A stretch of 64,000 nt of DNA. Origin: Wuchereria bancrofti (taxonomy: Eukaryota > Nematoda > Chromadorea > Rhabditida > Onchocercidae). Positions 11,401 to 22,892 of this stretch are shown here, piece by piece. Every line of letters starts with the position of its first letter. The stretch's first letter is position 1. Under the pieces are notes generated by a model. The model had not been told where the DNA came from, searched no databases, and was given only the letters and a program-made list of their open reading frames with translations. The stretch lies in NCBI GenBank assembly GCA_005281725.1, contig SSBO01000009.1, forward strand, positions 3,732,163 through 3,796,162. The letters are read 5' to 3'. The position numbers and the translations under genes are program-made.

Positions 11401-14400
11401 GGATTAATATTATATATTCGATAATATGTTGTGGGACCACAAATTACTACAATTGCTTCCTTGCCATCGGTCGAAAACAAGTACAATTCATCGTCTTTGC
11501 CAAGTTCTTCTGCAAAATGTTCTTTTTGAATTCAGTAATTGATCGATTTTATGCTTTTTCTCAGTAAAAAAGAAAGAAATACATTGTACCTTTCTGAGCA
11601 GTACGATGCGCGAGATCGAGTGAAAACAATATTTCCGAGAATTTTTCTTTTTCGTTGATCACTCGATAGGAAAATATGTAACCATTTCGAAATCCCAAAT
11701 AAATTGACCCCTTTGTGTGTACCGCATCTACTTCCTTATCATGATATGCTTGAACAGTTAATTTTAATGGAAGGAAGAAAAAAACTTCTCAAAAAATAAC
11801 AGAGAAGAGTTGAAAAGGTTGTAGAAATGCGCTTTAAAATGTAATTTCTGTTGAGTATTCAATAAATATCTCTTAAATAAAAAAAATAGGTTTTTGGTGT
11901 TGATATTTTCGATATTTCTGGTATGGATTCCAAAATTAAATGTTATTTCATATGGTTTGATTAAATCAATATTCAAATTTCGAGATTCTTCTCTTTGACA
12001 AAAAAATTGAGAAAAAAATGAAATATTTGAATTACATACTTTTTCCACCATTGTTTCTGAGTCCTTTCCTGCACTTACTTTCTCTACCTGTAACGAAAAT
12101 ATTTGATAAAATAATCCAAAGTTCAAATTTTAGTACTAATAAGTGCTATTACAATAGTACTACTATTGCACTTAAAAAGGCAATCGTTAAAATGACAGTT
12201 GAAGAGATAAATGGTCAGTGGAATTTTCTACCATATTTGATACATTAATTAATATAAACATTCCTGATTTAAGAATTACAAGAAATTTACTTCAACATAC
12301 TTTTTAAAGAATCTAATTTAACTGCATTTTGAAATTTAATTTAAACACACAAGGTGGAACAGTGAATGAAATTTCAAGAAAAGCTATAGTAGACATTTAA
12401 TCCAGTTAATTAAACTCCTTTTGAAATGTCAATGGAAACATTTCAGAATTGTATTTCAGATCTAGCAACTAACAACATGATCTTTCATCTTAAAATTTAA
12501 AAGAAAAAATTCAAATTAAGATGTACAATCAAAAGCCGAATCTCCCATTTCATAATAAGCATTGACCAGATTTTTACGACCGTACAAGATACCAACTCCA
12601 TATTTACTCGTTGTTTCAGCAATGCAATCTATTACTGGTACCGCTGATTTTTGACGTCGTGCCAGCCTATTTATAATTAAATAAAAGTAAATTAAAAATA
12701 CTCCAAATGTTTAAAAACTGAAAGAAATTAGAAACTGATAAAGCAAATATTCGAAAAATTTTAGATTTTATAAAGAAAAAACAATCGTAATTACCATTTA
12801 GTTGTTTTTTTATTTATAGCCATAAGGTTAGCAGTTGGATTAACCCATGGACCAGTAATTTTGTTTATTTTCTGGATGAACAATTTCGTTCCTGCCCTCT
12901 ACAATATGTCATTTATCAAAGAAAATTCGATATTTAAAATCCATCCCATCATTCATGTTTGGATTGTTAAAAGCCTTAAAATCAACAAGTATTCAGTCTC
13001 ATAATGATATTCTAAATCATAGCTTTGATAGAGAAATGTGTCGGGAAAATTCTATTTTAAGAAAATGGAAGTTCGAAAATTCTCGATATATATCTCCATC
13101 AAAGCTGTAAAAGTAGCAGGTAAAATAACTAAGTAAATAATTTGGCATATATATCTTGCTAATGCTTTATTTTATGATAAGGATACTTTCAGAGTTTAAA
13201 AACAACAAAATAAATTTTTCAATTATTAAGAATGAACGGATTCAATTTTCATCTTCTCATTATAATTCTATTAAGAATAAAATGAAAAATGGGTATTTTT
13301 TAATCTTTGTTGTAGAAGGAAAGAAACAAAATTGTTGCACATTTAACTTATGCTAAGTCAATCATATTTATAAATGAAATGTCAAAGGTCAATAGATTAT
13401 TAAAGAAATAAAACAAAAAAAGAATAATTATTTTTTCAGCTAATATACTAAAAAATATGATATAGAAAGTATTTGAAGAATATTACACCTGGATAGACTT
13501 TATTTCTTTACTGAACTCATATATTATCTTTATTGCCATGGCTTGAGATGATAAGTGTTGATGATTAATGATATCGTCAAAACAAATGACAACATTGTTT
13601 TGAACATACGTGAGATGAATTAAATCAGATGTGTCTCAGTTTAAGCTTGCAACTTAAGATTTTTTATCTTTTAAGACTACATTTTTTTAATGATCAAATA
13701 TAAATCATTTAAGCAGATTGTTACTGAATACGCAATCTTTTTGGTATTAGAATTTCTTTTTAGATAAAATTAAACAATTAACTTACCCCAAAAATAATTT
13801 GATATGATCCAGTACGGCCTTCACCTATCTGATAAAAAAAGACCTTATTGTCAGCGGTAGTTTTAAAAATGAAATAATTTTTGGCCAAATCAGAGAAATA
13901 CATCAATGTTGTAAACGATGCTCTATATACAATTTTGCTGGGTGTTGGTACGAACACCAATCGAAACGCTTCGAAATACGAAAGACGTGTATACGTGTAC
14001 AATCTTCCAGCGCTACGTATTTCTTGCCATACAGTTATAAATTGTAATAAGCCGTGCACTTCAATCAACATCGCCTAGGAAAAAAGTTGAAATTAGCTAT
14101 TTATCTTAAAAAATTATCAGCTTCAATTTTCGGGCTTCCCTAGTCCTACTTAATTGTTATAAGTAAACCTAAAAAGTACTAAAAGGATTTTTTAGTGTAT
14201 ATGTTGAAGAAAGCAAGTTTTATTATTTTTTCAACCCTTGTTGTTATTCATAATTAAAACCATTTTATTAATAAATGAAATTTAAACTTCCAACAGAAGC
14301 GCCTTTTTAAGATGGCCTTGCTTCCTCCTATTTATATATGATCACAGTACAGAAATATTTAACATGAAAGCAAACTTACGCCGTAATGATTAATGTTTGG

Positions 14401-15219
14401 TCCTTTTGAAAGGCCGTCATCTAATAAACTTGGCAGTTTTTCGCTCCTTTAATTAATAGCAATTATAGAAGCTTATCATCAACTGATTAATTAAATAACT
14501 TATTACAATAATAAGTAGTCAAACTGTCAAGAAATTCAGATATTTCAATTTCACGTGGCTTCTCTGCTAGAGATATTTTATTTCAAAAATATATTGCATG
14601 ATTAAGATTAGCTCTTAACAGTTCTTTGAAAGGAACCATAAAGGTTAAAAACTGGGAAAGATAGAAACTAGATCATTCTATTTCAAAATTTGGTTAGAAA
14701 ATGAAACTTCTTAGATTAACAATATTTAATTGTATTTGTCCTATTTTATAGCCTCAACATTTGCACCTCTTTTTTTGATTTATTTCAAATTTCAGAAAAA
14801 ATAATTTATTTTTGAATAAGGTAGAAGAGCTTACACCGAATCATTATTTATAATATCACTCGGTAAAAGGAGAATGCTTCTGTCCTCCCGTAATCCATAT
14901 ATCAAATAATCTGGATCTGGGAAAGCCTACAGCAAAATATATTCAATTAAGTGAAAAGGAGAAATGTGATTTTGAATTTCAGCAATAAAACTCTTTCAAA
15001 GATCTAATTTGAAGAAAAAAAAACAGTGGAATAATTAATGCTACTACTAATAAAAGTATTCTAATGCGCCTAATTTCTAAACATAAACACCAGTAGATTG
15101 ATGGAATGAAAAGGAAGTAAACCACTGACAGTTTTAAGTAAATTCACATTGCACTCATCGCATCGTACCAATCGTTGACCGAGTAATGCGGTAATTATCG
15201 TAGTTGTAATCAAATTCAT
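5415..15219 (-). CDS. Large 25-exon single-pass membrane protein, family not recognised
   Basis: Twenty-five exons on the - strand: 15130-15219, 14835-14926, 14380-14446, 13787-14074, 12079-12145, 11590-11787, 11383-11509, 10787-10982, 10511-10558, 10107-10210, ~9938-10068, 9832-9878, 9427-9525, 9084-9208, 8723-8864, 8176-8398, 8055-8078, 7416-7612, 7139-7183, 6781-6852, 6535-6635, 6224-6299, 6059-6127, 5773-5963 and 5415-5641. All junctions keep phase except exon 11/12. The product is about 1000 residues: a signal peptide (MNLITTTIITALLGQRLVRC), then a long beta-rich, Tyr/Phe-rich ectodomain whose first 400 residues read like propeller blades (for example LYLFSTDGKEAIVVICG), one membrane helix near residue 880-903, and a tail of about 110 residues that begins with dense Arg/Lys and ends acidic. 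This is type I topology. The layout recalls large metazoan ectodomain subunits such as the CatSper auxiliaries, but I see no diagnostic motif. Exon 11 leaves in phase 1 while exon 12 needs phase 0 or 2; an alternative donor inside exon 11 (GTTTAC) would repair it. Confidence 0.78.
12516..13539 (-). CDS. 101-aa protein gene nested on the same strand in an intron
   Basis: Three exons join in phase: 13489-13539 (ATG at 13539 inside CCATGG, directly after a CTCAAG acceptor), 12795-12898 (acceptor TTGTAG) and 12516-12666 (acceptor AATAG, TAA stop), giving 101 residues. The whole unit lies inside the 1.6-kb intron between exons 4 and 5 of the large membrane-protein gene and has the same orientation. 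It cannot be spliced into the host in frame: the host exon leaves in phase 0 while this first exon would need phase 1, and this chain ends in its own stop. The protein is basic in its first half (Lys-rich, ITGPWVNPTANL stretch), has an Arg/Lys cluster near residue 53, then a Gly/Tyr-rich end finishing DSAFDCTS. No membrane segment or signal is seen and no family is recognised. It could instead be an alternative 3' end of the host using an unseen exon. Confidence 0.65.
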
Positions 15220-16490
15220 AGCTCTCAATCTGTTAGTTTTAGAAAAATTTATCTTATAAATGAGAAGCAAAGAATGGAATTGTATTGATCAGAATCATTT
15301 TTCCTCTAAGAGAAATATTGGAAGTATTAGAGAGGAATGGAAAACAGAGTTACAATATCACCTGGCATCTGGAATATTTAATTGGTAGTAATAAGTTGAG
15401 AAGTGGAAAGTTGTTGATGCTAATATTGAACTTAGCTCATTAGCATTTACTTATTAGCACATAAATTTCAAAAGAACTTTTACTTCTGACAAATTCTAAG
15501 TAATCTTCAATTATTCGAACTAAAACGTAATTCCTGAGAAAATGACGATGACATTATATAGAAATTGATAGTTTTAAGCCCTAAATTCCATCCCTTCCTC
15601 AAATCTTGAAATTAAACAACCGATGCACAAATTAACCTCTGCAATTACCGGAAAATGAATTGAGATGAGATTGAAACCGGGCAAGAATTTTTTAATTTAT
15701 ACCATTTTCAACAAAATTTGCATATTTTTCAAAAACTTTTGGTATTCAAAATTAATTTATATGAAATGACATAATGTTTCCGTCACTTTTTTCTGATTTC
15801 CGAATTAAACTTCAAATCTTGGGAAATATCAATTAGAAGCATGAAAAAAAAAATTATCTGAAAATTTTGCTAACAGAAAATTAATTTAGAAAATTTTCTT
15901 CTGGTTAAATTGTTTTCAAAGGTAGTTTTTTTTTTATTAAGTAGATTTTCTCTTATTCATTAAGGAATAAAATTATGAAATGAGATTTTTAACTATCAGA
16001 TCTGCACGCTACTACTATGATCAGAAAAATATTTTCTTGGCAAATCCCGAAGAACATTTTTGTACTACTTCTATGACATCGGTGTTAGAAGCTCGGAAGA
16101 GAACGAAGTGGTAATTATTTAAGAAAATGTTTTTCAAGTTCGGGACATCTAGTTATATAATAAGTAATTTCAGATTGCTACTTTGATATAAAGTTGGTTA
16201 AAAAAATGTTTTTATAAACCAAAATAAACAATGGAATAGTTTGAATTATATATAAACTGTAATTTGTTTGAAATGTATTTTCAAAACATGCTTATACTAG
16301 ATTTAAAACGATTAAAAGAACTTTTTAATTCGAGGATGTTATGCATTTGTGTAAATTTGATGGAAATGACAAAGGCTTTGAATTTATTTTCTTTAAACGG
16401 AACTGTGTACACTTGCTGTCTTTAGAATGCAAAGATTTATTCATTAATTAGCAAAGTTGCATAACAACTGGAAATATTCACAAGTAACTT
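15220..16490. other. Intergenic AT-rich stretch
   Basis: This separates two - strand genes and would hold the promoter of the large gene. No exon, repeat or RNA gene is apparent. The 1.3-kb spacing is too long for a typical nematode operon. Confidence 0.5.
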
Positions 16491-18346
16491 TCATTCATCA
16501 CCAGTTTCTGATTCCTTATCTTCAGATGTTGGATAATTACCTTCTAATTCATTCATTTTTACTTCATTTTCATTTTTCTTTAATAAAACTTGTGAAAGAT
16601 CCAATGCCTCTGGCTTTTCATCTAAAATGATTTTGACCTGAACGAATTCCTTCTTGCTAGGTATGAATTTTACACCTAACATCTGTTGGATATTTTTGGT
16701 TAACAATCGTTTATTGCATTCTTTAAAGTGAGTTGCAGAAAGAATAGGAAAGGTTTCAGAATCCTTTCTGCATTTCTCTTTCGAATCGTTGTACCTCACA
16801 GATTCTTTCACATTACTATAAGATTTCTTTGCATCATCTTCTTCAAGCTTCTTCTCCACTGAATTATTTACTTCCTTTTTCTGTTCAGGCTTCATCGAAA
16901 CCAGTTCAGGCTTCATTGAAACCAGGCCATTTATTTTCGGTCTCATTTCATTCTCATCTTTCATTTTCTTATCTTCGATTACTCCTACCATTGAATGATT
17001 TCCTTCCTAAATACTTTTTTTTATTTGGTTGCATTTCGTGTGCAATTACAATGCCTCATAAGGATTTCATCTAAAGAACGTTTGATCTTTCGGTTCGACA
17101 TTGCGATATTTGAAAATAATTATTCTGAGGTTCCTTTTTTGATTCAGAAGTTATTTCTGGTTCCAACTCATCACTTTTACTATTTTTATGATAAAGAGCC
17201 TAATCAGTGTTTGTGAGAAAAATCTATTCGAACCATAGAAGATAAATGTGGGGTGTAAGTACAATTTCTCTTTTAATAATAGAAACAAAAGAGAATCAAA
17301 AATGAGATTTGTTCGTTCCACAAATTGAGTCTTTAAGTTATAAAATAATAATATAAGTAAGCTGAATTTTTAAGGAAAGACACCTGCGGTAATTTTTGTA
17401 CCAAAGGAGGCGATTGTTTGAAGTTTGCTTGTTGTTTCTTCTGCAATTTAGCGTTTTCGTTTTTGTTTCCCTCAAAACGTGAAATACAAAAGAAAAGGTA
17501 CTATACCTGATTTGCTTCTTTTTAAGTTCCGTCTTGTAATTCCTGGTTTTTCGTTGCGCAAAAGTCTCATAGAAGATTTTAAAAAGCGATAGCTTATTGA
17601 TTATTGCTTCTCAAAACTCCTATTCTCACTCAAATAGTAAATAAGAATTGGGTTAAGACAAACATTTACAGTAGTACTGGGATTTGTAGCTACCACGTCT
17701 CTTCCCATCGCTTTGTAGACTTTTTCAAAATTAAGTGCTAAAAATTAGCGGTAAAAGTTTAATTTCGATATAAATAGTTCAGAGTATCTAAAACAGAAAT
17801 AATGAATGAGAAATATTGCTATGTTCAAGCATTACATTCATTTTAAATTTCAGATAGGAAAAGTTACAGAAGAAAGCACTCTTTCTCACTTTTCCTCATT
17901 TTCATGATCATCAACAACACACTATAATCAGTTGCATTATTTCAAGATATAGTTTTAAAGTTTAGCCTACAAGCTGCTTCTTGTTGAACTTTAGATTCTG
18001 ATTCATATTTTCTAACTTGTTGTCTTCCTTTTCGATAAATATTAACGTCTGTAGATACAATAATATCACAAATGATCAGAAAAGGCTAAGCAACAAAGCT
18101 CAAAAAACTAATTCAACATTGTACAATAATCAGAATTGTTTCAAAATAACACTATCAAGAAATATTCTGTTAATTGATTACACATCCGATAATTAATTAT
18201 ATTATTTCTTCAGTATGAATGATACGGTTACGCTTTTTAATTGAACAACATTGAACAATTAATACAATCATAGTTATTTCTGCTGACACTATGAGTAAAA
18301 TTGCTTCTGCAATAAAACGCGCTATTTCGATAAATATTCGTAGCAT
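16491..18346 (-). CDS. Membrane protein with long Lys/Glu-rich tail, family unknown
   Basis: Exons on the - strand: 18232-18346 (ATG at 18346), 17971-18048, 17670-17737, 17488-17565, 17440-17470 or further to 17384, ~17080-17199 and 16491-17006; with the fifth taken as 17384-17440 the chain is in phase and gives 343 residues. The first exon encodes a hydrophobic segment (about residues 10-33) ending QCCSIKK, so the protein probably sits in a membrane with a long cytosolic tail. The tail is very charged: a Gln/Arg/Glu stretch, a Lys/Gln stretch, and a last exon with two tandem copies of LVSMKPE followed by an acidic end. The first three junctions and the last exon are good; the middle two depend on a 47-nt intron and a weak GTTCTT donor. 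An upstream exon is possible because a TTAG acceptor precedes the ATG. No domain is recognised. Confidence 0.58.
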
Positions 18347-19932
18347 TTCACTTATTGCTAATAAATCTAAAGCATTAAAAATTCAACGCATCGAAAGTTT
18401 TAATTTCAAAATTACTCCTAGCCTTGGAAGCTTTTAATTGACTAATCATTTGATTTTTTATACTTACAACATGTAGAATCATTGTAAATTTTAGATGAAG
18501 AATCATAATTAATTGCTATTGATGCTACTTCACTGCTTAATTAACAAGAATGACATAAGCACGGGTATTTCCTTCAAAATTGTAAATGAAAACAGTAAAT
18601 TTTGCTGATCTGTATATAAGCAGATTTTATGTATATTACATATTTGCTATCATGAAATTTAGCAAATTGGCAAGTATACGAAATTATCAAATATCAGCTG
18701 CGATATTTTCATTAAAATCAAATAAAATATCTATCGCAAAAATTGTGTTATTACTATTAGATGAACATTTAAACCAGAATTGAGTTGACAATTGTAACCA
18801 GGTGACCTGCTTGCAATGAAATAAAATTATCAAAAGATATTCATGCTGTATTGCGTCCAGTTTTTGTAATGATTTCTTCGCGACCTTTTGAATTCTATGT
18901 AAATTTCATCAAAATCCTAAAAAATTATCTGTGACTGATTATGCAACTGTACTCATACTGGTATTCTTAAGTAATTAAACATTGTATGAGAAATTCAGAA
19001 ATTATCTGAGGGATGATTTAGTATGTATTTGCTTTCTAAAAGCACTTCTATCAACAATTCATGTTTTATAAATCTTTTTTAATTTAGTCAAAAAAGGAAA
19101 AGAAAAACTAATAAGTGTAGGTTTCATATTCCACTTGAGACTAATGTCTTAATTTTAAGAATCATTTCATTTTATTAAATATTCACATATAGAAATTTAA
19201 AAAAAACTAAAAAATATGTTGAACAATTTGTACTATCTAAATAATCTTTCTCATTTGAGAAATGATTTTTTGACAATACTGACGATAAACATATAAAATT
19301 TGTATTTAGCAAATTGCATCAGAATGGAAATTCTAAGTGACGAACAAATTCATCAGAGTTTCCTTGAAAATAGGCCTTAAATATCAATGGAGATAAAATG
19401 GAATAAATAATTAAAAATTTAGATCAAGGAAAATATCTTATTAATATATAAATATTTAACCTTAATCTAATAAATCTTAATTTAACTTGACCTTACAAAA
19501 ACGTTAATCATATAAAAATTATTTTCACCTTCAAGAAAATCTTGCCAAATTTTTCATCATGCAATTACAGTGTTCAAATTGTTTTATTTCCTGATAAGAA
19601 TGAATATTGCTTTGCAGCAAATTATGTAAATATTTTTTATCAGATAGCATATTATCACTTCTTGTTATTTGAATCTTCCCACTTTTCTACTTTTATTTTC
19701 GATATTTTCACTTTCAAAACAGAGCAAAATCAAGTAATTCCTTCGGTTTCATTTTTCAATTTTTTCTATGTTTTTTTTTGCTTGACTTCAGTTTTGCCTT
19801 GGACTTTCTTCTTTTTTTATCCTTTTAATTTTTTAAATTTTTTTTTTAATTTTTTAAATTGCTTTGATTCTGCTACTTTATATCTTCTTCATCACGAATA
19901 GTATTGTTTCAAATTACTACTAATAATTGTTG
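18347..19932. other. AT-rich intergenic stretch
   Basis: No supported gene. A strong strand bias (T-rich on +) between about 19730 and 19870 produces a long but low-complexity + strand frame at 19542-19901, which I do not regard as coding. Confidence 0.5.
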
Positions 19933-20347
19933 CTACTGATCTTCAGCTCCGGTAACTTTCAGATCATTCTCGGATGCCTTTATCCCATGTCTATAATTAG
20001 ACCTTATCATAATTTACTCATTTAGTTCACGTATGTCTCGCTTTTACTTCATTCATTTTATCGCTTTATTCCTAGTGGTAATTTCTCGTCTATTTTTAGC
20101 AACCGGTTTTTGAATTCTCTTTTCTGCCGGTTTTTGATTTGCTTCTATTGTTAATATAAGCTTCTAGCCTATTTTTATCGCTGTTTTTTCTTTTACTGTT
20201 GTGTTCTCTTCTGATGATATTTTTTCCTTTTGTCTGGACATTTTCATTTTTATTCCTTCTTTTCGCTTCCATTTTAGTTTTTTTCCTTTTATTGCTATAA
20301 CTTTTTTGTCTTGACAACTGATTGCTTCCGCATCTATTAACGTTCAT
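19933..20347 (-). pseudogene. Lysine-rich coding remnant with broken frames
   Basis: The - strand here is purine-rich and reads as Lys/Asn/Glu-rich protein in more than one frame. An ATG frame runs 20347-20096 (83 residues). A shifted frame reads more protein-like (segments KMSRQKEKISSEENTTVKEK and ANQKPAEKRIQKPVAKNRRE) but is broken by one in-frame TAG and ends near 20040. A clean last exon follows at 19933-19990 (acceptor ATTATAG, segment KASENDLKVTGAEDQ, TAG stop), which fits in phase only with a third frame. The composition resembles the tail of the 16491-18346 gene, so it may be a decayed relative, but no alignable identity is visible. A real gene with unusual splicing is the alternative. 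Confidence 0.35.
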
Positions 20348-21807
20348 TAGAATTCATCAGCTAATTTGAATAATTTTTAAATTCTTGTTACTATTCATAC
20401 CTATTTTATTCAGTTCTTTATCTTTTCTTAACCAATGTGAAAATTGAACAAATTTTTCAAAACACTACAATTTTGGAAATGATCCGTAGGTTTCATAGAA
20501 CTGTATGATCTCAGAGACACATTTAAAAGACTGAACACAATTTGTTTAGGTTAAGAAATTCTGAGACAGTCAAATGACCCAATCACCTAGTTAAAATTTG
20601 ATTCGTTTAACTTAGGGCAAAAAATTTCTAACTTAATTTGAAGTTTTAAAAAACTTATTAATCCAGTGCCAAGAATTGATCCAGTGCCAAATCAAGTAGC
20701 ATATATTAGTAAGCAAAGTGTTTGTCTGATTATTCAATCAGCCATTCCGAAAAGTAAACACAACTGAACTGGTTGGAATTTAAATTCGTGTTCGTCACAT
20801 CTATCTCCGTAAATGTCGTTGATCCAATTAAAGTTATCCGTTTTATAATTATTCCCACATGTCTCTTCATGCTGTGTAACATGTAATGTTACAATTTCAA
20901 TCTCTTTTTCTGCAACTTTACCGCTCCTACTAAATTGATATTAACAAATTTATTCCTCGACTTCGAATCTTATTATAAAAGTAACTGATTTTTATTACGA
21001 CGCTTCAATCATTACAATTTGTGGAATCTTAACTTTAAATTTATCCTATTTTTCATTTCTTCATTTGCTAGCTTTTCCTGATATCCTCTTACGTCCTCCT
21101 AAACTAAATGAAATTTTTGAATAACTGTAATTAACCTCCTGTTATTCTTGCCGAACAACTAAGCTAGTTCAGTTGTATTGCTATTCATCAATGTTATGAT
21201 ATGCGATAAAATCTCTCTATGATATTCATTCTCTCTTTGCTAAATCTTGCTAACTGCAAGTATTAATTCATTGACAAGGTTAAACATAGTAAGGCTTAAT
21301 TCTGATAATAGTAAGGGACTGAAATAGTCCTTTGTGACTGACGTAAATCACGTAACTAGTTCAAAAAAAAAAGAAAAAAGATTTGCATCATCGTTTGAAT
21401 AAAATATCAATTAATCAATTGCAGATAGTCGAAAAGCAATTAGATTTACTGGACATCCGGAAAAAAATTTCATGAGTTAGTATACTGAGCAACTATGAAT
21501 AAAGATAATTACCAGTAATTAAGCAAGTATGCAAGCAACCAAAATCAGGTTAAAGTAAGTGAGCTAGCTATTTGGCCATTTAGACAACTACGATTACTTT
21601 GGTTGTATTCATTTCATTAATTATTATTTGATTTAAGAGAAATATGAATATGCAGTTCGATAAAATGAACTAATTAGTAGATTGTTTGGTCGAATAGACT
21701 AATTAATTAATCGTTTCAGACTGCAAATTCAACTACTTTCATTTTATTAAAGAGAATGATATGGTAATATTTACAACGAAGACATTAAATGTCAATTTTT
21801 GACTTTT
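20348..21807. other. Gene-free AT-rich stretch
   Basis: No exon chain is supported. A short tandem pair of ATCCAGTGCCAA lies near 20660-20690. Nothing else was seen. Confidence 0.5.
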
Positions 21808-22892
21808 CTAATTTCCCGTGCAGCGTTTTCCATTAACTCTTGACATTTCGCCCATACCGGTGGTTTCATCCTATAATTTTTTATTTTAGAATTCTTCAGA
21901 TTTTCGTATTCTTTAGAGTGAAATTACTCTTTGTGAATTATTGATTGATAGTTGTTCAAATAACAACCTCTGAAATTTAATCTGTCATCTCACAGCTCAT
22001 ACATCAGTAAAAAAATCGAAAATTCGCGTGGCACTTCAAAATTTTCAATTAACCATTACTTTTTAAATTAGACAATCATTACTTGTCTCTTTTCGATGAG
22101 TAGGTGTGTTATTTTTCCTTTGCTATGAAGAAAGAAAAGTTTTTTATAAAAAAAAGTTGGAAACTTTTTAGGATGAGGTTAGACGGTAAAGGTAGAGTAA
22201 AACGATATTGTCAAATGTAAAGTCTTATAAAATCCGAAAAGCCTCTATTCTTTTCTTCCTGTCCTGCTAATTTTATAAAAATTCTTGCAAGTGACACCAG
22301 TTCAGAATTACTTAGAAATAAAATGATAGCTAGGATAATATTTCACTAAAGATTACCGGCAAAATACTTATCGTATCCAAAAGTGCTCTACTGAGATTTC
22401 CCACATCCTGCATCTAAAAAGTTTGTCAAATTGAAAATCTTTCATTAAACAATATTTCAGGCGATACTTCATGATATCAAGAAGCATTAATATGCGGTAA
22501 ACAATAACATTAAACTTAACTATATTCTTCATTATTTCATACTGAAAAACTGGGAAACAAGAAGACTTACCGTATCAAGACGGGTATCTTCTGTTGCAGT
22601 CTGATTTTTAACCGTATATGTTGCACTAATTCCTGATTCTAGAATGTGACTTTTATTTTATTTTGATTAGTTTGTGCTTCCTACGAAATAAATTTTTTTG
22701 CATCACCAATAACTCAAAATGCCACTGAGAGGAAATTCTGAGAGTGAATTCTTTCACCATTCAAATATTCAAATCAAATTGTATTATCGGTCATCTTACG
22801 ATAGTTGCTATTCTTACCGACCGTCGTACGATAGTCGCTATTCTTTTCATTGTATTCTTTTTTTACACTGTCATTTCTTTGTGCTATTTTTT
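21808..22892 (-). CDS. 3' part of a gene for a small charged protein (5' end not found)
   Basis: Four exons on the - strand join in phase: 22818-22892 (acceptor TTTCAG, entering with two bases of a codon, so an upstream exon is missing), 22571-22638, 22357-22413 and 21808-21870 (TAG stop). They encode about 87 residues, charged and polar: a Lys/Asn/Glu stretch, a Thr-rich stretch, then VGNLSRALLDTISILP. Donors are GTAAGA, GTAAGT and GTAATC; acceptors are TTCTAG, TTTTTAG and ATTATAG. The last exon could also be read in another frame (start KPPVWAKCQELME, stop at 21792-21794), which looks more protein-like but does not fit the phase of the preceding exon. The first exon overlaps a 30-bp imperfect tandem duplication (GTACGATAG cores). 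No family is recognised. Confidence 0.45.

Noticed and set aside
5415..15219. Naming the large protein a CatSper subunit
   Set aside because: Only the domain layout is similar. I see no diagnostic residues, and nematodes are not known to have CatSper.
17606..17737. GPCR TM7-like stretch (NPILIYYL) on the - strand
   Set aside because: It appears only if exon 3 of the 16491-18346 gene is read through its GTAAAT donor; no other receptor helices are nearby.
19542..19901. 119-codon + strand frame rich in Phe
   Set aside because: Low-complexity T-rich sequence without splice context; the opposite strand carries the Lys-rich remnant.
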